Source: an uncultured Paracoccaceae bacterium
GTDB lineage: Bacteria; Pseudomonadota; Alphaproteobacteria; Rhodobacterales; Rhodobacteraceae
Reading direction: 5' to 3'
DNA: 64,000 bases
Assembly: GCA_947496535.1 (NCBI GenBank)
Contig: CANMDE010000003.1
Span: forward strand, 310,001-374,000
The notes beneath the pieces are model-generated. The model was not told where the DNA came from. It saw nothing but the letters and a program-made list of their open reading frames with translations, and did no database searches. A program made the position numbers and the translations under genes. This document shows positions 37,374-46,833 of the stretch, piece after piece; position 1 is the first letter of the stretch, and the number at the start of each line of letters is the position of its first letter.

Positions 37374-37404
37374 AAAGGCGGATCATCAGGATCCGCCTTT
37401 TACA
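37374..37404. terminator. Strong hairpin between nrdJ and tniQ
   Basis: AAAGGCGGATC (37374-37384) pairs perfectly with GATCCGCCTTT (37390-37400) over a five-base loop, with T's on the plus-strand side. The A-flanked, T-flanked 11-base stem can act in both directions, ending tniQ on the minus strand and anything running past nrdJ on the plus strand. Confidence 0.75.
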
Positions 37405-37428
37405 TTTTGATCAGGAATTTACATGCTA

Positions 37429-39282
37429 TCAGTGATCATGTTCAAAATGCCGGTCAACTTGCTCTCTTAGGTAGATGTGCCCGAAATTCTCCCCACCCGG
37501 AGAAAACGGTTTGATGTTGGCAGCTGCCAATTCGGCGGACAGACGTTGCCAGCTTCGACCGAACTTTGAACTCATGATGCGGAGGGTGTAAAACTTCGCA
37601 TGAAAGGCCTCTGCGTCGGACAGGCCGATATACAGCTGTTCGGCATTGGTTCTCGGGTTTCGAATTTTTGTGCTGGGTGAGTGGCCTTTCGTGATGAGGC
37701 GTCTGAACTCTGTTTGCTGCCGTGCCCCGATCGACTTTGCAAATATCTCAATAGAGGTCGCGTCTTGCACTTCCCCTCCAAGAAGAGCGGCAACTTGATC
37801 ATGATACACATATAGAGCAGCATAGCCGTCGAAATCAGCGTGCTTTCCGATACTCATGAGGCGTTGGTCCTGAATGGCCCGGATGATTTCTCCTGGCCTT
37901 ATCTTCAGCCTCGCTGCCGACTTTGAAATATGTTCCCAGCCATGCTGAGCCTGGACTAGCTGTTCGGCACCTAAAAATAGGTTGGCCAAGAATTCCTGGC
38001 CTTCTTGTGGGTTCCAAACGTGTTTTGTATCAACATCTGAAAAGGACGGTTTTAAAATGTCGTCTTCGACCAGAATGTCGAATTGCGATCGTGTCATGCA
38101 AAGCGCCTCTGCAAATGTCTTTGCGGTCAGGAAGGTAATTAACTCCGTAAGTAATGATGATGCCGCTTCTGCATTGAAAAGCGCCCACGCATCGGGGAGA
38201 TCGGGTTTGATTAGGTTTTGGGCCTCCAGCATCTTCCGTAGTCTGCGCTGATCAACGCCGGTCTCTTTGGCCGCAGTAATTACCGAATGAAATAGCCGTT
38301 TTTCAACGGGCTCACCCATCAGGTCGTCCCCGGTTCCGAGCCGCCATGTCTCTAGGATATGCCGGCGCAGGATCTCTCTGAACGGCTTAAAGTTCACGTC
38401 CGTTGCGTAATCATGCGCAAGCCGGTCGTACAGAAGCGGAAAGGTTGCCTTGGGTCCTTGGTTTGGAAATGCCGTTCGTTGTTGCAGCGTTTTGAGGGCT
38501 TGACTGACGGCTGCTTCACCTTGGGACGCAACGGCATAACCCGTCTGATAAATTGCCCAACGATCTTCGGTTGGGATAGAAGACGGAGCGGTAATTTCAA
38601 GGCGCAAAAGAGCATTGCCCAAGAGAAAGCAGAAGGTAGCTGCAGCATGAAGTGGATGTTGATCAAGCCACCCGCACCCCGGCCCATTTTCAAGTCGTGT
38701 GTCGATCCATTCATCGTAGTCGGTGCATTCCCTGACCTGATGATCGAAGTTCACTTGCAGAATTCCCTTGGCGCAGCCTGCAAAATGCTGCGATGTGTCA
38801 TATCGTGTGAGAGGGCTTGCTTCACGCCAAAGGTCTATCAATGGTTGCCCGTGTTTTAGGCAAATAAACACATGCTTCACCATCCAGTGGCTGCGCAAAG
38901 CCATTGCTTGCTCTGGTGGCGCGTTCTGATCTCTGATGTCGGCTCTCAGGCAGGCGGGGCAACCTCTAACGACTGGGGATCGAATGTTCGTAGTATGGAA
39001 GGTTTCATCTCGAAAAACATGATGTGCCCCATTGCTGCGCCGCGCCGACCATTTCAACACGTCCTGTTGATCGACGCCGCCAAGAACAGCTAGGTCACTT
39101 AAGGCGTCATGTTCGCCGTCAAGAACAGATTTAAAGGGTATGTCATAGTCGAGTCCCAGAAGGCGGGGCGACACCCCATTCCTTGCCGCCAGGCGCGCCA
39201 TGAAGGAAAACCCGGTTTCACGCTCCACAAGGGGCACGCTTAGCGGTAGTGGATCAATATTTAGGCGCGTTTGTCTTTCCAT
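37429..39282 (-). CDS. TniQ/TnsD-like transposition target-selection protein
   Basis: 617 residues. The N-terminal 150 residues are a TniQ domain: PLVERETGFSFMARLAARNG, SPVVRGCPACLRADIRDQ, then MALRSHWMVKHVFICLKHGQ; zinc ligands would be C108, C111, C141 and H144. The long helical remainder resembles TnsD more than short TniQ. TniQ/TnsD proteins choose the insertion site of Tn7-like elements, often the 3' end of a conserved gene. This gene points at the end of nrdJ and stops 210 bases from it. tnsA and tnsB homologues lie 22 kb away at the right edge. No RBS of note at 39282. A domesticated copy, or part of a separate element, remains possible. Confidence 0.82.
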   Translation of the reverse strand: MERQTRLNIDPLPLSVPLVERETGFSFMARLAARNGVSPRLLGLDYDIPFKSVLDGEHDALSDLAVLGGVDQQDVLKWSARRSNGAHHVFRDETFHTTNIRSPVVRGCPACLRADIRDQNAPPEQAMALRSHWMVKHVFICLKHGQPLIDLWREASPLTRYDTSQHFAGCAKGILQVNFDHQVRECTDYDEWIDTRLENGPGCGWLDQHPLHAAATFCFLLGNALLRLEITAPSSIPTEDRWAIYQTGYAVASQGEAAVSQALKTLQQRTAFPNQGPKATFPLLYDRLAHDYATDVNFKPFREILRRHILETWRLGTGDDLMGEPVEKRLFHSVITAAKETGVDQRRLRKMLEAQNLIKPDLPDAWALFNAEAASSLLTELITFLTAKTFAEALCMTRSQFDILVEDDILKPSFSDVDTKHVWNPQEGQEFLANLFLGAEQLVQAQHGWEHISKSAARLKIRPGEIIRAIQDQRLMSIGKHADFDGYAALYVYHDQVAALLGGEVQDATSIEIFAKSIGARQQTEFRRLITKGHSPSTKIRNPRTNAEQLYIGLSDAEAFHAKFYTLRIMSSKFGRSWQRLSAELAAANIKPFSPGGENFGHIYLREQVDRHFEHDH

Positions 39283-39631
39283 ATCGGTGACTTATGCCAG
39301 TAAAACTGCAACGCAAGTCAAGCTGATGAGAGACGGCAGGCTGACACCGCAGTTAGATACAAAGCTCGCGCCACCTTCCGTTTCTACCAGACAGTCTCGG
39401 CAAACGGAGCGGGAAGCCGACTTTCGCTGCGGGTGCATAGACCCATCCCTTTCCATGAGAAAGCGGATGTTCGAACAGCCAAATTTATGTACTAAATGAG
39501 AATGACAACTCAGAGCATTGGGTACGTATTGGTAGCGATTATGTCTAGGATTGATCAATTACGCGGCGTGCGTTGTTGCTAAAAAATACAGCCCATGGTT
39601 TAAATTCAAAAAAAGTACAAAAATTTATTAC
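39283..39631. other. 349-base divergent spacer between tniQ and the ABC-3C operon
   Basis: Holds both promoters, which cannot be placed with confidence. The middle (39400-39440) has a GC-rich stretch (GGAGCGGGAAGCCGACTTTC) that resembles part of the dispersed repeat found from 43.3 kb on. No gene is supported here: the open frames on both strands are short and have no recognisable domain. The last 60 bases are AT-rich. Confidence 0.5.
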
Positions 39632-40906
39632 ATGGCTGAAGAAGCTCCAACATTAGTTACTCCAACGGATTCAGCCGCGCTGAGCGACAATCCTGAACTG
39701 GACATTATCTTTCTGCATGGGCTTGCGGGAGACCGCTTTAGCACGTGGACCAACGCGGCCGAGGAACTTTGGCCGCGACTAATCGCAGATACATTCACGA
39801 ACTGTCGTGTCTATACCTGTGGATTCAAATCCTCTCGAACGGCTGGTATCAAGGCTGGGGACGGGACCTCAATCATGGATCTGGGGAGCCTTGTTGCAGA
39901 TGGTTTGATTTGTCGCGAGACCCCAGCACCCAAGACGCTGTTCATCTGTCACAGCCTTGGAGGTCTTGTGATCAAGCAGATGCTTCGCAAATGCGGTGAT
40001 TCAGCGGATAGCGATTTCAATGAGCTTGGCCGATCATGCGTCGGTGTCGCGTTCCTTGCCACGCCGCACCAGGGGTCCAAATTCGCGTCAACGCTCAACA
40101 CTATCTTGTCAAACGGGGCGAGTAAGCAACTGTCTCAGCTGACCGACAGTGAAGAGGAACTCATCAGCCTAAATGAGTACTTCCGCGCACATGTTGGCCG
40201 AAAAAACATTGCAGTGAAGTCATTCTACGAAACGGAAAAGACGTGGGGTGTGCAGATCGTCGACAAGGTGAGCGGGAACCCAGGCGTTTACGGAAGTGAT
40301 CCTATCCCGGTTGAGGCAGACCACATCGGTATCTGTAAGCCAGAGACGAGTGACGCCCCTGTTCACAGGTCCATTTGTAAGTTCATACGGGATCATCTCG
40401 CCAAAAAGACCACAGGCGCCGGTGGTCCAACAGGGGATGAGGAGAACAAAAGTCTGGAGGACGCGATTGCTGGTGGTGAGGCTGGGTCTTCCCCGCATTT
40501 GGATCTGTTATCAGATTTCGAGATTTTCACGCAAATGTCGGAAGATGACAGGCGTGACTTGGAAACCAAGTTGAGCGTTGCTGATCGCAACTACTTGGTG
40601 CGAACTGCCAAGCGCAAGAAAGAGCGCTTTCATATGGATCTCAGGCGTCATGTTGGGCAGCCATCTGCTGTCGCGCGCTATGTGAAATTGATGGCGGATG
40701 TGGAATCGCGTTTCAATCGCCATGTTGCACGTGTCATTGCTGATGGAGGTGAGCTGTCTGATGTAGATTGTGCAATCCAGAACTATGTTCTAGATCCCTG
40801 CATCGAGGTTCATTCAACAACGGATCAAGCAATTTCTGCAAATGTTGTCGACGGTGCGCTCTATTATTTGGCTGGCAATTGCCACATTGCGTGGGACAAT
40901 GACTGA
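39632..40906 (+). CDS. ABC-3C system effector: SERAC1-like alpha/beta hydrolase fused to a C-terminal partner domain
   Basis: 424 residues. N-terminal alpha/beta hydrolase (about 20-270): LDIIFLHGLAGDRFSTWTNA (oxyanion strand), LFICHSLGGLVIKQML with nucleophile Ser108 in the H-S-L-G-G elbow, and EADHIGICKP with the probable catalytic His. This is the lipase/SERAC1-like branch. From about 290 a helical C-terminal region ends DPCIEVHSTTDQAISANVVD followed by a short hydrophobic strand, as in the C-terminal domains of ABC-three-component (ABC-3C) proteins. It is the first gene of a coupled three-gene operon: its stop overlaps the next start by eight bases. Lipid or ester cleavage as a suicidal or antiviral act is inferred. 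The start at 39632 has little RBS; a TTG at 39551 is less likely. Confidence 0.78.
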   Translation: MAEEAPTLVTPTDSAALSDNPELDIIFLHGLAGDRFSTWTNAAEELWPRLIADTFTNCRVYTCGFKSSRTAGIKAGDGTSIMDLGSLVADGLICRETPAPKTLFICHSLGGLVIKQMLRKCGDSADSDFNELGRSCVGVAFLATPHQGSKFASTLNTILSNGASKQLSQLTDSEEELISLNEYFRAHVGRKNIAVKSFYETEKTWGVQIVDKVSGNPGVYGSDPIPVEADHIGICKPETSDAPVHRSICKFIRDHLAKKTTGAGGPTGDEENKSLEDAIAGGEAGSSPHLDLLSDFEIFTQMSEDDRRDLETKLSVADRNYLVRTAKRKKERFHMDLRRHVGQPSAVARYVKLMADVESRFNRHVARVIADGGELSDVDCAIQNYVLDPCIEVHSTTDQAISANVVDGALYYLAGNCHIAWDND

Positions 40907-41414
40907 GTTACGCATCTGGCACTCTTCACGGGATCCGTATCATTGTGTCTTTCGGATGCTCCGGTTGTTGACGGCAACGCATGACGGGCTGTCTTTGGAG
41001 CGGCTCCGCATCTTGGATATGTATCTGCTGTATCCGCCGTTGCTTCATCGTCTGTCGTTGCCTACGGCGATAAAGGAAAAATTCCGTGAGCTCAAAATTG
41101 AGAACCCAAAGACCACCTTTATGAAGCTGCCCAGCAACGCCTCGGTCTGGCAAGATTTGCAAGTGTATCAATCCGCGAGCCTTAAGCAGCTGGTCGGGCG
41201 CGGACTTCTTGATCAGTTGGCCTTTCAAAACAAGGTCGCGCGTTTGCTTGGTGACAATCTCCCAACCGAGCTTGCTGAGCGTGTTGGAGTTGAGAACGCA
41301 GAAGACAGCAAGCTGATATCGCTGCTGGTTGAGGGGATGAGTGTCCTTTCAATGAGCGGGCCAGCAGGTCTCATTCGTCGTTCGGGAATCCCTGCGCGGG
41401 GACCTGTTCTATGA
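40899..41414 (+). CDS. ABC-3C system middle component
   Basis: 171 residues, mostly helical, starting TELRIWHSSRDPYHCVFRML. The DPYH-FR-LRLL start and the ERLRILDMYLLYPPLLHRLS block are the look of the ABC-3C middle component, thought to link the SMC-like ATPase to the effector. I cannot assign the subfamily. The start overlaps the effector stop (ATGACTGA) and its stop overlaps the ATPase start (ATGA), so the three proteins are made together. The frame extends to 40842, but the extra residues lie inside the effector gene. Confidence 0.75.
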   Translation: MTELRIWHSSRDPYHCVFRMLRLLTATHDGLSLERLRILDMYLLYPPLLHRLSLPTAIKEKFRELKIENPKTTFMKLPSNASVWQDLQVYQSASLKQLVGRGLLDQLAFQNKVARLLGDNLPTELAERVGVENAEDSKLISLLVEGMSVLSMSGPAGLIRRSGIPARGPVL

Positions 41415-43321
41415 CAGCGGCGTTGAAAATTGATCGGCTGCTCGTCGCCAAGGGATCGCACATATTTTTTGACGAACCTTTCAATGCGGGCGTCAACATC
41501 ATTCATGGCTCTAACGGGTCTGGGAAATCGACGATTGCTGATTTTATCTTTTTTGGCCTGGGTGGAGATTTGACCAAGTGGAAACCTGACGCTGCGAAGG
41601 CAGAGACGGTTTATTTACAAATCACAACGCCGTCCGGCGTCTTGACATTAAAACGAGAAGTGTCTGTGAAAAGTGGTCGGCCGATGGCGATCTTCTTTGG
41701 CACCATCGCAGATGCGCTGGCGACACCGGTGGAGGGTTGGCAGATACATCCCTACCGCAGAGCCGAGCATGGACTCAGTTTCAGTCAGATCATTTTTGAG
41801 TCCCTTGGGCTGCCAGAGTCCATCAGTGATGGCGCAAGCAATATCACGATGCATCAACTGCTCAGGCTGCTGTATGTCGATCAGATGACCCCCGTTCAGC
41901 GGCTCTTTCGTGTGGAAAGCTTTGATACGTGGCAAACGAGACAGGCCGTGGGGGATTTGCTTGCCGGTGTTGGTGGCTATGAACTGTTTGATCGCCAAAT
42001 CGAGTTGCGTGACACGAACAAACTCTATGAGGCAGCAAACGCGACCTATCGAAGCCTGGTGTCTGTTGCCACAGGTTACGGTGAGAACATTCTGCTTGAA
42101 CACATTCAAACCGCGATAAATCAGGCACACAAGACGCGAGATGACAATCTGCGTGATCTCAAACAATTGGTTGAGGCAACCGAGACGGACGAGATCTCGA
42201 ATTCGCTGAAGGAAGTGCGCAAAGAAGCCATAAAGAAGTTGCATGCAAAGCGTTCAGAAGTGCAGCGCCTTCAGTCGGAAATTGAAGTTTTGGGGTATGA
42301 AATCGATGATGCTGATGCGTTCATCAATCATCTTAGGCATGCCTTACATGATTTCGAGGCTGCTGCGGATACTTTTGCAGCTTTGGGACACTTAGAATTT
42401 GAGTTCTGTCCGGCTTGCTTTTCGAAGGTGAAGGACAAGGCTTCAGGTCATTGCCAGTTATGCGACGAGCCTGATGCGCAAAATGATGGTGGATCTAGAA
42501 CTCTGGCAGTCAAGCTTGATTTGCAGATGCAACTGCGGGAGTCTTTGGCCATTCAGAAAGAGCGCTCTGATGAGAAAAAAGCCAAGTCGTCGCGACTGCG
42601 CGTTGCGCGTAGCGAACTCAGAAAAGCGTCTGCCTCTGCTGATATGGCAAGTGTAGAAGGGGCCACTGGTCGCGAGACCGCAGTTGCCGAGCTCAGTCGC
42701 AAAGTTGGATTCCTTGATAGTGAGCTAGAAGGGTTGCAAAAACGCCTGGAGATCGCGGCACGCATTGATGCGGCGTCACGAACAAAGGAAGAGCTAAACG
42801 ATCGGATCACGCGTCTAAAGGATGAGATCAAGCGTATCGAACAAGACCAAAACAAGCGCAAGACGGTGGCTTATTCACGCATATCTGATTGTGCAAAGCA
42901 TCTGCTGGATCAAGACCTTGAAGAGCACAGTGACTTCGGTGAAATCAATCATGTCGGGTTTGACTTCTCAGGCGATTGGGTTGCTATCAATGGTGAGAAA
43001 AACCGAGGCGGCAGTGCGAGTGGGATGGTTGTTCTCAAAAACAGCGTCGCCGCTGCCATGCTACAAGCGTCGTTCCAAGATCCTTTGTTCAATCTACCAA
43101 GGTGGATGATGTTTGATAACATCGAGGACAAGGGAATGGTTCAGGAGCGGTCTTGGAACTTCCAACGACTGTTGGTTGGATTGTCTAAATCGACGCCAAG
43201 TGAACACCAGATCATATTCACTACCTCGAAAATAGCACCGGAGCTTGAAGGGTCAGAGTACGTTGTGGGCAGAAAATACACGAAAATCGCTCCCTCTTTG
43301 AACCTTTCGTCAGACGGATAA
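41411..43321 (+). CDS. ABC-3C system SMC/Rad50-like ATPase
   Basis: 636 residues. Walker A GSNGSGKST at 33-41, after NAGVNIIH; Walker B-like LPRWMMFDNIED near 560; in between two long coiled-coil arms (about 200-330 and 370-490) with a zinc-binding CPAC...CQLC tip (near residues 333-351), like a Rad50 hook. The N- and C-lobes would form one ABC head. It is the motor or sensor of the three-gene module. Such ABC-3C modules are predicted conflict systems; some related ABC ATPase systems act against phage. It is followed by a 296-base spacer with a dispersed repeat. Confidence 0.8.
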   Translation: MTAALKIDRLLVAKGSHIFFDEPFNAGVNIIHGSNGSGKSTIADFIFFGLGGDLTKWKPDAAKAETVYLQITTPSGVLTLKREVSVKSGRPMAIFFGTIADALATPVEGWQIHPYRRAEHGLSFSQIIFESLGLPESISDGASNITMHQLLRLLYVDQMTPVQRLFRVESFDTWQTRQAVGDLLAGVGGYELFDRQIELRDTNKLYEAANATYRSLVSVATGYGENILLEHIQTAINQAHKTRDDNLRDLKQLVEATETDEISNSLKEVRKEAIKKLHAKRSEVQRLQSEIEVLGYEIDDADAFINHLRHALHDFEAAADTFAALGHLEFEFCPACFSKVKDKASGHCQLCDEPDAQNDGGSRTLAVKLDLQMQLRESLAIQKERSDEKKAKSSRLRVARSELRKASASADMASVEGATGRETAVAELSRKVGFLDSELEGLQKRLEIAARIDAASRTKEELNDRITRLKDEIKRIEQDQNKRKTVAYSRISDCAKHLLDQDLEEHSDFGEINHVGFDFSGDWVAINGEKNRGGSASGMVVLKNSVAAAMLQASFQDPLFNLPRWMMFDNIEDKGMVQERSWNFQRLLVGLSKSTPSEHQIIFTTSKIAPELEGSEYVVGRKYTKIAPSLNLSSDG

Positions 43322-43617
43322 AACAACTTCAGGCGAGAACTGCAAAGTCCGCGAACTGTGAGTTCGGCCATCGCTAATTATGCGGGTGCGGCGAATGGTG
43401 GCTATGCGGGTCGTAACCGCAGCATCCGATGGCCGTGCTGGGAGGCCGGTATGGGCCGTGAATTCAGCGGCTTGATGCAAATTGCCTTGAGACGCTGCGC
43501 TGCATCCGATGGCTGCAAAGAGCCCAGTTTGACCGATGCTGCACTCTGCACGAAAGGCGGCTTTAGCCTCAACTTGCCTTACAAAGGAATACAAGGGTTG
43601 TTCTGACGAGAACCCTA
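43322..43617. repeat. Dispersed intergenic repeat, copy A
   Basis: No gene is supported in this 296-base spacer. It carries GCAAAGTCCGCGAACTGTGA-GTTCGG, two CGCAGCATCCGATGGC-like units (43418 and 43500), and GAGCCCAGTTTGACCGATGC-TGC, segments that recur in the spacers at 47.7, 48.5, 49.3 and 51.6 kb in the same order. The last one differs in one base from the copy at 47,797. Confidence 0.6.
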
Positions 43618-44175
43618 TCATCTCGGCAAGGTATCGGTCAGAGCGGTGATCCTTGATGCCAAGTGTGCGTGATGTGAACCGTCGTCCAACAAATTTTCCG
43701 CAAACCAAAGGGATGCTCTACAGAAGTCCAATAGATTTTCGATTGACCCCACCTCTTGCGTGCCGGTCAGCCATCTCAGCACGCCACCTTTGCGGTCAAG
43801 CTTGCCAGCAGCGGTGCGTTCTTCAAATTCGGCAACAAATTGAGGGATCAGTTTTTCAAGCGCCGCGACGACGCCGTCAAGATTTTCGAACTTTCGGTGG
43901 GCCATCCATGCAACGTAAACAAAGCGGAACTGGCGATCCAATTCATCTTCCATTTGGACGTACAGACTGCGCGATGCCACCCGCCCCAGATTTCGATCCG
44001 ATATCTCAGACCGCGTCACTTGCCGCGTAAGATCCAGCACCAGCATTGCGTTCAAAGCCCGTAATGCGTTATGGAGCTTGCCACGCCGCGCCTCAAAACT
44101 GTGGCGCACTGCGGTCTCTAAATAGCCTAGAATATGATCTGCAAACTGAACTCTGCCCTGCGCATTAACGGCCAT
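43618..44175 (-). CDS. Hypothetical protein, all-helical
   Basis: 185 residues, not recognised. Predicted almost wholly helical and charged, without signal peptide or membrane segment: AVNAQGRVQFADHILGYLET, then LRALNAMLVLDLTRQVTRSE, RSLYVQMEDELDRQFRFVYV, ENLDGVVAALEKLIPQFVAE. It starts three bases after the stop of the large DUF1963 gene on the same strand, so the two are an operon and probably act together. It may be a partner or immunity-like protein, but nothing in the sequence proves it. Confidence 0.6.
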   Translation of the reverse strand: MAVNAQGRVQFADHILGYLETAVRHSFEARRGKLHNALRALNAMLVLDLTRQVTRSEISDRNLGRVASRSLYVQMEDELDRQFRFVYVAWMAHRKFENLDGVVAALEKLIPQFVAEFEERTAAGKLDRKGGVLRWLTGTQEVGSIENLLDFCRASLWFAENLLDDGSHHAHLASRITALTDTLPR

Positions 44176-44178
44176 GCG

Positions 44179-46461
44179 TCACACCTTTATCTTTGCACTG
44201 ATCCGGTCGAAGCGACCCGAGGCAAGATCGGCAGCCTCTATCCAGATGTGCAGCCGCCAGCAATCCCCCCAGTTCACAGGAAGACACGCACCTGATGCCA
44301 GTGAAAAAAGCAGTATCTCTGTATCGCTGGTCTGACCCTGCGGATCGCGCGAGAACATCAGATCTGGGTTTGGATTATGCAGCTGAGAATTGCCTCTCAG
44401 CTTCGTATTGCTGCGATGAAACCTGACTGTTTCAGCAACGATTTCGCGCATGTCGTCCGGCAAGTCGCCGGTCGTTTCGTTATAGGCCAGATGATGCAGC
44501 GTATCCGGCAGGCAGCGATATTCGACGCAAGAATAAGGTTGCACAAGCCGGTTCAACAGGCGTTCAAAGGTATCTTCAAGGTCCATGCGTTTACGGCGAT
44601 CCGCAGCACCTTCATTTTGCGTTTCAGGCGGGATGGTCGTTGCACATTTGTCCATGGACAAAAGCCACTGGCGGTAGGCCGTGCGGTCGTCTTGTGAAAT
44701 GCGCTCCAAGGGCCCGTGTTCACGTGACTTTTGTTTCCAAGCGTTGCCTTGCGCAATCAGATCGCTGCCAAAGACAACCTCTCGCAGATCTTCGGCGACG
44801 CGGTCAAACCTATCCTGTGGGAAATATTCTGTCGCAGACCGAATATCGCTCCATAGCCAAGGAAAGCCTTTCTCAATGGCGCGCAGGGGGGACCTTGCAT
44901 CATCCAATCGGGGCGACCAGTAAGGCCCAAAAATGGCCGCCTTGTAATTTGGCAACCAATCCAACAGCATCTGGACACCGGGAAAGGCCTTGTCTTCATG
45001 CGGGAATACATCACCGTATCTTCGCCGCGCTTGGGCAAGTGTTTTGTAATTTGGCTCACCACCGATCGGCGATGCGATACTTACAAATGCAACGGGATCA
45101 AAGGGCCGTTTGGGCTCAGGAAGCGGTACCTCGCCGTAAGTCGCACGTATTTTGATATTGTGATCCGCAAAATCGGGCAGAGTTTGAAGCGCTGCTGGCG
45201 GTGTTCTTGTGGGCATTGTCTGCGTCGTTTCGGGTGTGTAAATAACCTGAATACTGTCGGGCCCAACATCTTCCAAGAAATCATCTACAAAGAGAAAAAT
45301 CGTGCCCGTTTCAGGGAAATCCGGCAAATCGTAGGTCGCGCCTTGGGCTGTCACTGAGCGTGGAAGAGACGCGCAATCGACTTGCATCAAGAAACCAAGC
45401 GGATAGCCGTCTGCGCGACAAGGCCAGTCAATATCAGGCGGAAGCTGCGGTGTCCCGCAAACGTAATTACTGGCAGAGCGCGGCTTTTCAAACGGGGTGA
45501 GCGGCTTGAATGCAAGTTCGGCTGCGAAGTCTTCACTGCCCCCGTAGTCGATGTCTGGTTGATTTTCCGATGGCCACCACACACCATCAAGCCCGAAATT
45601 GTCGAAGGTCACATAGGCGCACTCAAATGCGCGGGCGCGCAAATCGGCGCGTGAAATGCGGAACTGCAAGGCGTATTTGGCCCGCAAAAGATCCAGGTTG
45701 AGCGCGGGATCATGGGCAAATTGCGCCAACAACACGTCATCTGGATCCCGCATGTCATAGGCCGCACGCGCCTTTTCATCGCTGCCGGACCGATACCCAG
45801 CGATATGCGCTGTCTTGATATCTTGATAGCGGGGTGCATAGCCCAGAACCTGCAGCGCCCTTCGGCCGTCTTCCTGCGCGTCGGTTTTTTCTGCAACACC
45901 CAGCGCATCCAACACCAGATCGCCATCGGACATCGGACAGCTGTCGATCGCTGTCGCCTCAAGTGGCAAGGCGCTGAAATACCCTGTCCCACCTGACTTG
46001 GAATAGGCTTTGGGCTGCGTATTCACGAGGCGCTGAAAGAAGCCCATCTTTTTTGTTTCAACCGTGTAGCGCACAGGGTCGCAAGCCAGTGAATCTTCGC
46101 CAAGGGCTGGGCATGTTTCTGGGTGAGGACGCTCTGGCAGATCAGCCGGCATCGCTTCTTGGTAGAGCACATAAAACGCACCGTTTTCGCCATCCATGAT
46201 GCTCGGCGCTTGCCGATCTTCAAAACTGCCCGCTACGAAAATTGAAAGCGTGCCAGTGGTCGGCATGTCTGAATCGACAACGGGCAAAGCTGCACAATCA
46301 AGTTGAAGAAGGTGATGCATGGGGCGGCCCGCAGCGTCTTTCGGCCAACGGATTTGAGGTGAGAGGTTAGGAGGCCCGCCAAACCGGGTTCCCCCTGTGC
46401 CCGTTTGATTTGGGCGCAACGCGATTGCTGCCTCCCGTGTTTTCTTCATTTTATCCAACAT
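44179..46461 (-). CDS. Tandem DUF1963 (YwqG-like) protein
   Basis: 760 residues with two copies of the YwqG-type domain. First: GTRFGGPPNLSPQIRWPKDA, then MHHLLQLDCAALP (residues about 23-60). Second: NYVCGTPQLPPDIDWPCRAD, then PLGFLMQVDCASLP (about 333-375). The G-P-LP--I-WP and L-Q-DC--LP pattern is the DUF1963 signature. The family has no known activity; YwqG-like proteins are often encoded next to toxin/immunity or stress genes. It is the first gene of a two-gene minus-strand operon and faces a second, single-domain DUF1963 gene (46834) across 372 bases. Confidence 0.78.
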   Translation of the reverse strand: MLDKMKKTREAAIALRPNQTGTGGTRFGGPPNLSPQIRWPKDAAGRPMHHLLQLDCAALPVVDSDMPTTGTLSIFVAGSFEDRQAPSIMDGENGAFYVLYQEAMPADLPERPHPETCPALGEDSLACDPVRYTVETKKMGFFQRLVNTQPKAYSKSGGTGYFSALPLEATAIDSCPMSDGDLVLDALGVAEKTDAQEDGRRALQVLGYAPRYQDIKTAHIAGYRSGSDEKARAAYDMRDPDDVLLAQFAHDPALNLDLLRAKYALQFRISRADLRARAFECAYVTFDNFGLDGVWWPSENQPDIDYGGSEDFAAELAFKPLTPFEKPRSASNYVCGTPQLPPDIDWPCRADGYPLGFLMQVDCASLPRSVTAQGATYDLPDFPETGTIFLFVDDFLEDVGPDSIQVIYTPETTQTMPTRTPPAALQTLPDFADHNIKIRATYGEVPLPEPKRPFDPVAFVSIASPIGGEPNYKTLAQARRRYGDVFPHEDKAFPGVQMLLDWLPNYKAAIFGPYWSPRLDDARSPLRAIEKGFPWLWSDIRSATEYFPQDRFDRVAEDLREVVFGSDLIAQGNAWKQKSREHGPLERISQDDRTAYRQWLLSMDKCATTIPPETQNEGAADRRKRMDLEDTFERLLNRLVQPYSCVEYRCLPDTLHHLAYNETTGDLPDDMREIVAETVRFHRSNTKLRGNSQLHNPNPDLMFSRDPQGQTSDTEILLFSLASGACLPVNWGDCWRLHIWIEAADLASGRFDRISAKIKV

Positions 46462-46833
46462 CTGTCTCGCTTTACTGGGTGGCTCGCTTATCAGTCAAAC
46501 CCAAAGGCGCTAGCAGTATGTTACGCAGTTGTTTTTTCTTTGACACTTTTCAGGATGCCGATCTTCTTGGCATGTCAATCAAGTCAGAACCTCCTAAAGC
46601 GGACTTTGCCGCAGCTGCTGCGAAAGGCAGCAAGGTCCCGCATCTTACCAGTTCATCCACTGTGCAGCGAACGGCGCGATTTCCTGAAGCGGTCTCTCGT
46701 GACCAGCGCGGCGAAAGAGGAAAAAGAGCCCAAAGTACCGGATGGCGAGCGACTTACCGATGTCCGCTTTGCAATTTCAAACAAGCCGATTACCATCAAC
46801 TGTGACGACCCATCCGCTCACTAGGACCAACAT
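46462..46833. repeat. Divergent spacer with dispersed-repeat-like sequence, copy B
   Basis: No gene is supported in this 372-base spacer. The part 46,600-46,750 has TGCGAAAGGCAGCAAGGTCC, ACTGTGCAGCGAACGGCGCG and AAAGAGCCCAAAGT, which look like worn copies of the dispersed repeat. It must also hold the promoters of the two divergent DUF1963 genes; none is clear. Confidence 0.4.
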
